From an uncultured Streptococcus sp. (GTDB lineage Bacteria > Bacillota > Bacilli > Lactobacillales > Streptococcaceae), in assembly GCA_902479835.1 (NCBI GenBank), contig CABSQC010000006.1:1-15425 (forward strand): DNA of 15,425 bases. The letters run 5' to 3'. The notes beneath the pieces were generated by a model that saw only the letters and a list, made by a program, of their open reading frames with translations, did no database searches and was not told the DNA's origin. Below, one piece after another: positions 7,259-13,688 of the stretch. Every line of letters begins with the position of its first letter. The first letter of the stretch is position 1. The translations under genes and the position numbers were made by a program.

Positions 7259-7858
7259 CTACAAAAGATCATCTCGTTTGACCTGCTCAAAACTTTCTTT
7301 ACCGTCATTGAGCTTGTCCCAGATGACGACTTTTCCTTCTTTGAGGGATTTTTGAACATCAATAATCCGCTGGTTAGAAGACCCTCGGAACTGCAACATG
7401 AGGTTGCGTTTGCTCTTATCATAGCGACCATCAACCAGAATATCAATCAGCGAGAGAAGCTCTAGTTTGTCTGGTGTCTCTAGCATCATTTCTTCCCAGG
7501 TGTAGCCGGTCCAAGACCAGATGTCTTTTCCCGGCAATTCTTTCCGAATACGTTTTACAAGGGGTAAAAGAATACCTGTATTAAGAAATGGCTCTCCTCC
7601 TAGCAAGGTTAAGCCTTGGACATAGGGTTGGGCCAGATCTTCCATGATCTGCTCTTCTAACTCTTTGGTATAGGAAATGCCTGCATTGAAAGACCAGGTC
7701 GCTACATTGTAACAGCCCTCACAGTGAAACATGCAACCTGCTACGTAGAGGGAGTTGCGCACTCCTTCTCCATCCACAAAGTTAAAGGCCTTGTAGTCGA
7801 TGATGCGCCCTTGACTCAGTTCTTCGCTTTTCCATTCTTGAGGTTTGGGATTGTTCAT
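7259..7858 (-). CDS. nrdG: anaerobic ribonucleotide reductase activating protein
   Basis: NrdG is the radical-SAM activase that installs the glycyl radical on NrdD under anaerobic conditions. The 199-residue product has the cluster motif CMFHCEGC (Cys42, Cys46, Cys49; CxxxCxxC), the preceding DGEGVRNSLYVAGC, and TLLGGEPF, the GGE motif that binds SAM. WSWTGYTWEE and DGRYDKSKRN are also typical of streptococcal NrdG. Length fits the family. The ATG overlaps the stop codon of the upstream acetyltransferase gene (ATGA, 7855-7858), so translation is coupled. nrdD lies about 1.5 kb upstream, separated by the small gene, a gene-free stretch and two acetyltransferase genes. Confidence 0.97.
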   Translation of the reverse strand: MNNPKPQEWKSEELSQGRIIDYKAFNFVDGEGVRNSLYVAGCMFHCEGCYNVATWSFNAGISYTKELEEQIMEDLAQPYVQGLTLLGGEPFLNTGILLPLVKRIRKELPGKDIWSWTGYTWEEMMLETPDKLELLSLIDILVDGRYDKSKRNLMLQFRGSSNQRIIDVQKSLKEGKVVIWDKLNDGKESFEQVKRDDLL

Positions 7859-8373
7859 GACACCTCCCCATCTAACTCTATCCAGTAGCGCTGACTTCTG
7901 TCGATTGTATTTTCGTAAACACCGCCAGCAGATAGAATCGTGCGACGGCTAGCTTCGTTGTCTTCATCACAGGTAATCAGCACTCGTTCTAGTCCTTGTT
8001 TTCGAGCCTCTGCTAGTCCTAGCTCTAGCTGCAACTTAGCCAAGCCCTTTCTGCGTTGACTGGGCCGGATGGAATAGCCAATGTGACCACCCTCTACAAA
8101 TAATTTGTCATTCAAGGACAAGCGCAGGGCTAAAAAGCCCAGAGGGTAGCCAGTCTCATCAAAGGATAAAAATTGAATGGCAGGAACCCAGCCTTCTGGC
8201 AGATTCTCAGTATCCTCCTGCTGCTCTACAATTCGCAACCAATCCGCAAAATCCTTTGCTCGCTTCCAAGTGGAGCCCATGCCACCGTGCATATAGGATT
8301 TTGCAGCATCGAACTCAGCAATCATCTCTAAAATCGCGTCTTTATCTTCTAAAGTTGGTCGTTGTAACTTCAT
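7855..8373 (-). CDS. GNAT family N-acetyltransferase (second of a tandem pair)
   Basis: The 172-residue product has a single GNAT fold. The acetyl-CoA motif A is GGHIGYSIRPSQRRKGLA (about 95-112, with the pyrophosphate loop QRRKGLA), and the end of the fold is RVLITCDEDNEASRRTILSAGG then RYWIELDGE. The substrate is unknown. It is about half identical to the gene just upstream, sharing LPEGWVP, GGHIGYSIRP, KGLAK and RYWI-LD, so the two arose by duplication. It overlaps nrdG by 4 nt and follows its paralogue by 9 nt. I recall one GNAT gene at this position in pneumococcus (between a small gene and nrdG), so a role linked to the nrd operon is possible but unproven. Confidence 0.9.
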   Translation of the reverse strand: MKLQRPTLEDKDAILEMIAEFDAAKSYMHGGMGSTWKRAKDFADWLRIVEQQEDTENLPEGWVPAIQFLSFDETGYPLGFLALRLSLNDKLFVEGGHIGYSIRPSQRRKGLAKLQLELGLAEARKQGLERVLITCDEDNEASRRTILSAGGVYENTIDRSQRYWIELDGEVS

Positions 8374-8382
8374 AAACTTTCC

Positions 8383-8883
8383 TCAATCTAAATCAATCCA
8401 ATAGCGCTCTTTCCCGCCTCGAACATCCTCTAAAGCTCCGGCATTAGCCAGAATCACTGCTCGACTGGCAGCATTATCACAATCGCAAGTCACTAGGACT
8501 CGCTTTATATTTTTACTTCTAGCTACTTGCAAGCCTTGTCGCAGTTGCTCTTTTGCCAATCCTTTCCCACGCGCATAGGGACGGATGGAATAACCAATAT
8601 GACCACCTACCTCCAGCAAATAGTCACTAAGACGCAATCTCAGATTGAGAAACCCTACGGCTTGTCCATCTCTCGAAAAAGCAACTAACTGAATATCAGG
8701 CACCCACCCTTCAGGCAAATTAATCCCCATTTCATGATTCTGATTACTTTCCAACCACTCTTCATAAACAAAATTCTCAGCATCCCAAAAGCCGCCGTCA
8801 TGAGCTGATTGGGTCTCTTCGAACTCTGCCATCATGCTTAGAATGGCCTCTTTATCCGCTAAAGTTGGTCTACGTAGTTCCAT
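8383..8883 (-). CDS. GNAT family N-acetyltransferase (first of a tandem pair)
   Basis: The 166-residue product has one GNAT domain with GGHIGYSIRPYARGKGLA (about 93-110) as the acetyl-CoA binding motif, RVLVTCDCDNAASRAVILANAG, and a terminal RYWIDLD. The N-terminal part is acidic (EFEETQSAHDGGFWDAENF) and is where it differs most from its neighbour, which may reflect a different acceptor. The start ATG has a very strong ribosome binding site (GGGGGGAGG, 5 nt upstream). No predicted function beyond acyl-CoA-dependent transfer can be supported. It is the first gene after a gene-free stretch with a hairpin-rich element, so it may be transcribed from its own promoter. Confidence 0.9.
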   Translation of the reverse strand: MELRRPTLADKEAILSMMAEFEETQSAHDGGFWDAENFVYEEWLESNQNHEMGINLPEGWVPDIQLVAFSRDGQAVGFLNLRLRLSDYLLEVGGHIGYSIRPYARGKGLAKEQLRQGLQVARSKNIKRVLVTCDCDNAASRAVILANAGALEDVRGGKERYWIDLD

Positions 8884-8906
8884 CTTTACCTCCCCCCATA
8901 CGAGAA

Positions 8907-8929
8907 AAGCGAGAGCGAACTCTCACTTT
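8907..8929. repeat. direct repeat, left copy (partner at 9185-9203)
   Basis: This 23-bp stretch is the same as 9185-9203 except for four extra bases (GCGA at 8915-8918), giving 19 shared bases in the same orientation. The right copy covers the stop codon of the 46-residue gene. The pair brackets about 255 bp that include the four-way-junction element. The extra bases complete a 7-bp stem with a UUCG loop on the minus strand (8909-8926). Confidence 0.6.
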
Positions 8930-8951
8930 ACAACATAAACAATCATTTTTA

Positions 8952-8980
8952 ATAAAATGAGTTACTAAATACTGAATCAA
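8952..8980 (-). promoter_or_regulatory. weak promoter candidate for the GNAT-nrdG genes
   Basis: On the minus strand TTGATT (8980-8975) is followed after 17-18 bp by TTTTAT/TTTATT, which is four of six matches to a -10. It lies about 70 nt upstream of the first acetyltransferase. The -10 is poor, so I rate it low. Read-through from nrdD would be the alternative. Confidence 0.25.
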
Positions 8981-9020
8981 TAAGGTGACGCTTATTTATT
9001 AAACTTTTTTAAGAATCTAC

Positions 9021-9160
9021 TGAGACTTTCCGCCGTGGGAAAAATGCCTGAAACCAACAAGTTTCAGGCATCCGGAATTATTGAGACCCTAGGCTCAATA
9101 ATTAGTCATGGAACTTCGTAGAAGTTCGCTGACGTCCGTACCCACCCAAGGAAAGTCTCA
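9021..9160 (-). other. structured element: long-range stem enclosing three hairpins
   Basis: The outer arms TGAGACTTTCC (9021-9031) and GGAAAGTCTCA (9150-9160) pair perfectly over 11 bp, with a further 5 bp after a small internal loop (GTGGG 9035-9039 with CCCAC 9141-9145). Inside are three perfect hairpins: 9044-9054 with 9061-9071 (11 bp), 9076-9085 with 9094-9103 (10 bp), and 9111-9117 with 9121-9127 (7 bp). The layout is a four-way junction with almost every base accounted for. I do not recognise it as a named RNA. It could be a leader or trailer RNA, or a small non-autonomous repeat element bounded by 11-bp terminal inverted repeats. Confidence 0.6.
9040..9071 (-). terminator. terminator-like hairpin downstream of the nrdD transcript
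   Basis: ATGCCTGAAAC (9044-9054) and GTTTCAGGCAT (9061-9071) form an 11-bp stem with a 6-nt loop. On the minus strand it is followed at once by TTTTT (9044-9040). This is a good intrinsic terminator for nrdD and the 46-residue gene. It is also the third hairpin of the larger four-way-junction element, so termination here would exclude the 3' outer arm from the RNA. Confidence 0.6.
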
Positions 9161-9184
9161 AAAGAGAATTTCATCTTCAATACG

Positions 9185-9203
9185 AAGCGAGAACTCTCAC
9201 TTT
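9185..9203. repeat. direct repeat, right copy (partner at 8907-8929)
   Basis: This 19-bp sequence recurs at 8907-8929 in the same orientation with a 4-base insertion. It spans the end and stop codon of the 46-residue gene, so the left copy looks like a duplicated fragment of this gene's 3' end. Confidence 0.6.
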
Positions 9204-9337
9204 TTCTTATTCTTATTTAAAAATTGTTCTCTCAGGCTGGCTACTCGGTCTTTTTTATTGATTCCACCCTTTGAATGCTTCTCGTGGAATCGTTGAACCT
9301 GAGCCTTGCCTTTATCATCTAATTGGTATTTTCCCAT
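9197..9337 (-). CDS. 46-residue basic protein in the nrdD transcript
   Basis: This short gene starts 11 nt after the nrdD stop codon, with AAGGAC as ribosome binding site, and ends with TGA at 9199-9197. The product begins MGKYQLDDKGKAQVQRFHEK and ends in a lysine-rich tail (LNKNKKK). It has 14 Lys/Arg against 5 Asp/Glu, no membrane segment and no cysteine, so it is likely cytoplasmic and could touch nucleic acid or ribosomes. I recall a protein of the same length directly after nrdD in pneumococcus, annotated only as hypothetical, which supports it being a real conserved gene. Function is unknown. Confidence 0.85.
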   Translation of the reverse strand: MGKYQLDDKGKAQVQRFHEKHSKGGINKKDRVASLREQFLNKNKKK

Positions 9338-9348
9338 AATGTCCTTTT

Positions 9349-11559
9349 CTAATCTGTCACTTGGTGTCCAGCTGATTTAATCGTGGATCCATTCATGTGT
9401 TTGACACGCGCCGCGATTTCCTTATGACGGCCATTGACCATGGGACGAGCTTGAGGGTTTCCTAGATAACCACAGGTCCGTTTGACCACATCAACCGTCT
9501 TAGGATCGCTATTGCCACAGTTTGGACAAGCAAATCCGCGCTCAGTCGGCGTGAAGTCTCCCTCAAAATCACACTTGTAACAACGGTCAATCGGCGTATT
9601 GGTTCCGAGATAACCGACCCGGTCATAGGCATAATCCCAAACCGCTTCAAGGGCTTTTGGATTTTGTTGGAGCACAGGGTATTCACAATAGTGGATAAAG
9701 CCACCAGACGCACCTGCTTCAGGATAAACTTTCTCAAAATCCAACTTCTCAAATGGCGTTGGGTTCTTACGAACATCGTAGTGGAAACTATTGGTGTAGT
9801 ATTCCTTGTCTGTGATATCCGGAACCTTACCAAATTTCTCCGTATCTAGGCGACAGAAGCGGTCTGTCAAGCTTTCTGACGGAGTCGAATAGATAGAGAA
9901 GTGGTAATCATACTGATCAGACCATTCTTCCACGCGCGCTTTCATATCCTTGATGATATCGATCGTGAATTGTTTGGCTTCTGAATTGTGTTCCCAATTT
10001 GGACCATAAAAGACGGTTGCGACTTCATAGAGTCCGATATAGCCAAGAGAAACGGTCGCTCTGCGATGACGGAAGAGCTGATCTACCTGGTCATATTTAC
10101 CCAAGCGTTTCCCGAAAGCCCCATATTGGTAGAGAATCGGCGCATTGGCTGGTGTCGCTTCTTTGGTACGTTCCACGCGGTAAACCAAGGCATCTTCAGC
10201 GATGTTCATCCGTTCATTAAAGATTTGCCAGAACTTCTCCTTGTCTCCGCCTGATTCCAAGGCAATCCGAGGTAAATTGACTGTCACAACCCCTAGATTC
10301 ATCCGGCCAGAATTAACTTCCACACCATTTTCATCCTTCCAACCTTGAAGGAAAGAACGACATCCCATCGGCACCTTGAAAGAGCCTGTCAACTCGACAA
10401 TCTTGTCATAAGACAAAACGTCTGGATACATACGCTTCGTTGCACATTCCAAGGCCAATTGCTTGATATCATAGTTAGGGGTTCCAGGTTCTAGGTTGAG
10501 CCCCCGCTTGAGGGTAAAGATCAGTTTTGGAAAGATAGCTGTCCGATGTTCCGATCCAAGTCCCTTGATTCTAATTTCCAAGATCGCCTTTTGGATTTCC
10601 CGCTCGAAGCGATTGGTTCCAAGACCAAAGCCAAGCGAAGTAAAGGGAGTTTGCCCATTTGACGTAAAGAGGGTATTGATCTCATATTCCAGCGATTGCA
10701 TGGCATCATAGATATCTTTTTGAGTCTTGCTCCAAGCATAGTCCTCTTGCTTTTCAGGAAGCACCCACTCTTTGGCATCTGCCAAGTGTTTTTGGTAGTT
10801 CTTTTCCGCATAAGGGGACAAGACTTCATCGATCCGGTCAGCTGAGCAACCCCCGTACTGACTAGAGGCTACATTGGCAATAATCTGCGAGATTTGAGCC
10901 GTTGCAGTTTGGATGGACTTAGGACTTTCTACTTCTGCATTCCCAATCTTAAAGCCATTTCTGAGCATGCCTTCAAAATCGATCAAACAGCAGTTGGTCA
11001 TCGGTGTATAAGGGCTATAGTCCAAATCATGGTAGTGAATATCCCCTTTTTGGTGGGCATTGGCTACGTGTTTGGGCAACATTTTGAGACCAATAGACTT
11101 ACCAACAATCCCCGCCGTCAAATCCCGTTGCGTATTAAAGACATCGCTGTCCTTATTGGCATTTTCATTGACAACCGCTTGGTCCTTATTAAGGAGTTTT
11201 CCAATCGTAAAGTTGATATCCGTCGCTTTTGAGCGCTCAAAATCCCGCTGCGTCCGATAAGTAATGTAGCTCTCAGCAATCGCATATTCATTGGCTTGAA
11301 GCAATTCATGTTCAACAACGTTTTGGATCTCATAGATCTTCACGCCATTTGGAAAACGTTCCAAGATCTCTGCGATCACACGATCGACAATAGCTTCTAG
11401 TTTGGCTTCCATCACGGGAGTGAGAGAAGTCACTTCTTCTGTCGCCTTCAACAAGGCTTTATAAATTTTTTCAACATCGAATTGAACACGACGGCCATCT
11501 CGTTTTTCAACAAAAATATCCGGGGCCATTCTCAGTTTTTCTTCTCTCAAGGTGATCAT
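9349..11559 (-). CDS. nrdD: anaerobic (class III) ribonucleoside-triphosphate reductase
   Basis: NrdD makes deoxyribonucleotides from NTPs without oxygen, using a glycyl radical. The 736-residue product has an N-terminal ATP-cone (from about residue 14, VEKRDGRRVQFDVEKIYKAL), the large catalytic barrel (SQYGGCSADRIDE, CRSFLQGW, GRMNLGVVTVNLPRIAL), a zinc site made by CYKC and CPNC (about Cys660, 663, 678, 681) and the radical loop RTCGYLG (Gly697 likely the radical site) followed by RPMVNGRHKEI. I choose ATG 11559 (MITLREEK). It matches the usual family start and length, and AGAGAGG lies about 10 nt upstream. An in-frame ATG at 11580 would have almost no leader and no ribosome binding site. 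It works with NrdG encoded downstream. Confidence 0.96.
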   Translation of the reverse strand: MITLREEKLRMAPDIFVEKRDGRRVQFDVEKIYKALLKATEEVTSLTPVMEAKLEAIVDRVIAEILERFPNGVKIYEIQNVVEHELLQANEYAIAESYITYRTQRDFERSKATDINFTIGKLLNKDQAVVNENANKDSDVFNTQRDLTAGIVGKSIGLKMLPKHVANAHQKGDIHYHDLDYSPYTPMTNCCLIDFEGMLRNGFKIGNAEVESPKSIQTATAQISQIIANVASSQYGGCSADRIDEVLSPYAEKNYQKHLADAKEWVLPEKQEDYAWSKTQKDIYDAMQSLEYEINTLFTSNGQTPFTSLGFGLGTNRFEREIQKAILEIRIKGLGSEHRTAIFPKLIFTLKRGLNLEPGTPNYDIKQLALECATKRMYPDVLSYDKIVELTGSFKVPMGCRSFLQGWKDENGVEVNSGRMNLGVVTVNLPRIALESGGDKEKFWQIFNERMNIAEDALVYRVERTKEATPANAPILYQYGAFGKRLGKYDQVDQLFRHRRATVSLGYIGLYEVATVFYGPNWEHNSEAKQFTIDIIKDMKARVEEWSDQYDYHFSIYSTPSESLTDRFCRLDTEKFGKVPDITDKEYYTNSFHYDVRKNPTPFEKLDFEKVYPEAGASGGFIHYCEYPVLQQNPKALEAVWDYAYDRVGYLGTNTPIDRCYKCDFEGDFTPTERGFACPNCGNSDPKTVDVVKRTCGYLGNPQARPMVNGRHKEIAARVKHMNGSTIKSAGHQVTD

Positions 11560-11599
11560 ACCAAACATGCCTCTCTTCATTTATTTACATACAAGTTGT

Positions 11600-11627
11600 A
11601 TTATACCACTCCAAAAATAAAAATCAA
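11600..11627 (-). promoter_or_regulatory. nrdD promoter
   Basis: The -35 TTGATT (11627-11622) and a perfect TATAAT (11605-11600) are 16 bp apart, with TGG before the -10 adding an extended element. The transcript would start near 11593, giving a leader of about 34 nt to the ATG at 11559. The -35 lies inside the left arm of the NrdR-like inverted repeat, a position suited to repression. Confidence 0.8.
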
Positions 11628-11680
11628 TATCTTGTGGAAAATTTTATAAAAAACTTTCTAAAGCACAAGATATTGATTTT
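11620..11680. promoter_or_regulatory. paired NrdR-box-like sites in a perfect inverted repeat
   Basis: AAAATCAATATCTTGTG (11620-11636) and its exact reverse complement (11664-11680) are separated by 27 bp. Each arm holds CAAGATATTG, which fits the NrdR-box core CWATATATWG at nine of ten positions. The core centres are 41 bp apart, close to four helical turns. NrdR boxes are known to occur in phased pairs upstream of reductase genes. The left arm covers the nrdD -35. In RNA from the upstream gene the same repeat forms a 17-bp stem followed by a T-rich tract, so it may also act as its terminator. Confidence 0.6.
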
Positions 11681-11681
11681 C

Positions 11682-13520
11682 TTAAGAGCGTTGATAGAGT
11701 TTGAAATGACTGTATTTCTTCTCAACCAGACGATAATTTTCTTTGAGCAAGTCCTTCATATTGGAGGTCAACTCTACCTGATTATTGACCACAATATACT
11801 TGGGTTCAGACCGATCGATTTGTTGGACTACATTGGTCCGATTTTCATTAATTCCCAGATAAGACGTCGGGGTCAATAAGGCCGAAGCTGCCAAACGATC
11901 ACTTTCTTGATAGATGGTAGCCGTTGTATCCCAAGCATAGATGGTATCTTTGGCCTTGCTATGGTTATGAATGTAGCTAGCAATAGCGCTCCGTTCACTC
12001 GATTGACCAGACTGAAGCACCAGATCTTGAACCACTGGATTCGCCAACAGATAGACAAGGGTTACTAGCGGTAAGAAAACTTGGCTCGTAAAGTAAGCGG
12101 CCCAAACTTCCTTGTTTTTCTTCTTCCGACCACGACGTTCGATCCCATCGTTTTCTTCCCCATCTCGTGAGAACCAGATCGCAAACAAGGGAAGAACAAA
12201 TGGCAACATCGGTAACAATTGGTAAGCGCCTTGTTCAGGAAGACCAATCGACACAATGAGGACCACCAAGCTACCTGCCCATCCCATAAAGCGGAAGATC
12301 CGGCGAGCACTGCTATTTTGCTTCGTAAAAGACATCAAAAAGGCAGAGACTAGGCCAAAGGCCAGCGCCAACAGTCCATAATAAATGGCATTACTGAAGG
12401 TCTGTCCATTGCTAAAATTCAAGGCATTAAAGACATAGGTTACTTGGTTAATGGCATAGCCAAAAGTCTGATTCAAAACGGTGATATAGCCAATTGGATA
12501 AAAGACGAGTGAAAAACCAAGGAGAGCTGCTAGCAGTTGATAAAAGCCACGCGCCCATCTCTTCTGCTTGATGTTAAAGGCTGTTAATCCAAGGAAGGCC
12601 AACAAATAAAACAGGGCACTGGTCATCGGATCAATCAAGAAAGCCACAGCTGCAATCGCACCATAAAGGATAAAGCCTTCATCCTTACGATGCCCAATCA
12701 AATAAGCCAAAATGAAATTCATGCTGGCAAATAGGATTGGAAGACTAAAGAGAGTCACATAAGTCCCTCCAAAACCAAGGCCTAACACCAAGAAATAAAA
12801 GAGTAACTGGACATTCTTCGCTGTATCTTTATCAGACACCAGCAAGCGCACAACCCGATAGAGATAGGTACCCGCAAAGAAGAGGGCAATCGCTTGGAGG
12901 ATCATCAAGATCCAATGTCCACCAGCTAAACTTCCCAACCAGTTGATTGCATAATAGAGCAGACCATTGGTTCCGTAAAAATCACCAAACGGTACTTGCC
13001 CCTTGGTCATTGCCCAGCCAGCATACAAGTTTTGCGATTGTTGATTGGTTGCAAAACGGGTTAAAAATGGCACCCCGACATGCAGCAAACTAATCAAGAG
13101 ACTCAACACAAAAGGAATCGCTAGGGGCACTGGACGCTTGGAGTGACGACGGATCGTCTCAACTGACACATCCGCTTCTAGCCCCTCCGTATCCTCTTCT
13201 ACCTTAGATGCTTCCGCTTTTGTCGCTTCAACTCCCGCCTTACGCGAACGACGACTCATCCGACTGAGTGGTTGCTCCGCTTCCTGTTCCGATTCTTGTG
13301 TAGGTTCTACTACTGCTTCTGGCTTGGCATCACTAATTTCCTCTGATGCCTCCATTGCAACCGGCTCCTCCAAGACTTCTGCCTGCTGGCTATGAGTCGG
13401 CTCTTCTTCACGAAAGACTGATTTATCTAGCACTTCGCGAATTTCACGTGTATCCTGAAAACTATCTCCCACGTGAAGCCCTAACTTTTTCGAAGTCATT
13501 TCTTGCTCTTTTTCGCTCAT
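11682..13520 (-). CDS. polytopic membrane protein, GT-C/GT39-like glycosyltransferase candidate
   Basis: The 612-residue product has a cytoplasmic N-terminus of about 130 residues, rich in Glu, Ala and Ser (low complexity), with a basic SRMSRRSRK patch at 86-94. About ten to twelve membrane helices follow from residue 131, and then a hydrophilic, probably external C-terminal domain of about 110 residues. After the first helix comes YAGWAMTKGQVPFGDFYGTNGLLYY (split here as YAGWAMTKGQ at 166-175 and VPFGDFYGTN at 176-185), which resembles the first-loop motif with a key Asp in GT-C/GT39 enzymes using lipid-linked sugars. By position, between cls and nrdD, it corresponds to what I recall as Ccs4 in pneumococcus, named competence-induced. 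I see no ComX-type TACGAATA box upstream here. The substrate is unknown. Confidence 0.75.
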   Translation of the reverse strand: MSEKEQEMTSKKLGLHVGDSFQDTREIREVLDKSVFREEEPTHSQQAEVLEEPVAMEASEEISDAKPEAVVEPTQESEQEAEQPLSRMSRRSRKAGVEATKAEASKVEEDTEGLEADVSVETIRRHSKRPVPLAIPFVLSLLISLLHVGVPFLTRFATNQQSQNLYAGWAMTKGQVPFGDFYGTNGLLYYAINWLGSLAGGHWILMILQAIALFFAGTYLYRVVRLLVSDKDTAKNVQLLFYFLVLGLGFGGTYVTLFSLPILFASMNFILAYLIGHRKDEGFILYGAIAAVAFLIDPMTSALFYLLAFLGLTAFNIKQKRWARGFYQLLAALLGFSLVFYPIGYITVLNQTFGYAINQVTYVFNALNFSNGQTFSNAIYYGLLALAFGLVSAFLMSFTKQNSSARRIFRFMGWAGSLVVLIVSIGLPEQGAYQLLPMLPFVLPLFAIWFSRDGEENDGIERRGRKKKNKEVWAAYFTSQVFLPLVTLVYLLANPVVQDLVLQSGQSSERSAIASYIHNHSKAKDTIYAWDTTATIYQESDRLAASALLTPTSYLGINENRTNVVQQIDRSEPKYIVVNNQVELTSNMKDLLKENYRLVEKKYSHFKLYQRS

Positions 13521-13585
13521 TCTTTTTCCTTTTCTTCGCTATTCCTCTGCTCTTTCCTTTTAGAAAAAAGCCCATTATCTTCTCT

Positions 13586-13614
13586 AGTATACCAAATTCT
13601 GCCGACCATGTCAG
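13586..13614 (-). promoter_or_regulatory. promoter of the GT-C-like membrane protein gene
   Basis: CTGACA (13614-13609) and TATACT (13591-13586) are 17 bp apart, with TGG before the -10 as an extended element. The start point would be near 13579 and the leader about 60 nt, containing a T-rich stretch and AAGGA before the ATG at 13520. The match is five of six for both boxes. Confidence 0.75.
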
Positions 13615-13634
13615 CCTCTTATCACATAGTCCTA

Positions 13635-13670
13635 TGGAAAAAGAGTCAGGCATCTCGATTCCTGACTCTG
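13635..13670 (-). terminator. intrinsic terminator after cls
   Basis: AGAGTCAGG (13642-13650) and CCTGACTCT (13661-13669) form a 9-bp stem with a 10-nt loop, followed on the minus strand by TTTTTCC. It lies about 20 nt after the cls stop codon and just upstream of the next gene's promoter. The opposite strand has a T-rich tract too, so it may be bidirectional. Confidence 0.85.
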
Positions 13671-13688
13671 ATTTTCGTTTTTATACAT

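Larger units (their letters stand above)
8884..9196. other. gene-free stretch of about 310 bp
   Basis: I see no coding frame here. From the nrdD side it holds a degenerate repeat, a 140-bp element able to fold as a four-way junction that includes a terminator-like hairpin, an AT-rich section with a short AATAAG/CTTATT stem (8979-8996), a weak promoter candidate, a small UUCG-loop hairpin and the strong ribosome binding site of the acetyltransferase gene. These parts are listed separately where supported. Confidence 0.7.

Noticed and set aside
7160..7465. Plus-strand frame of 101 codons across the nrdG terminator and 3' end
   Set aside because: It runs antisense to nrdG, has no ribosome binding site, and its first part reads through the terminator hairpin. 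It is a shadow frame.
9005..9012. Single TTTAAG-like hexamer as part of a CiaR site
   Set aside because: A CiaR site needs a second TTTAAG five bases away, which is absent.
9128..9150. T-box-like sequence GGGTGGGTACGG on the minus strand
   Set aside because: A T-box needs a GGGTGGNACCGCG-type core with its antiterminator partner and a specifier stem. The ACC and GCG parts are missing, and the downstream genes are not amino-acid related.
13521..13640. Search for a ComX (TACGAATA) box before the Ccs4-like gene
   Set aside because: No such motif or close variant is visible on the minus strand upstream of this gene or of cls; an ordinary extended -10 promoter is present instead.
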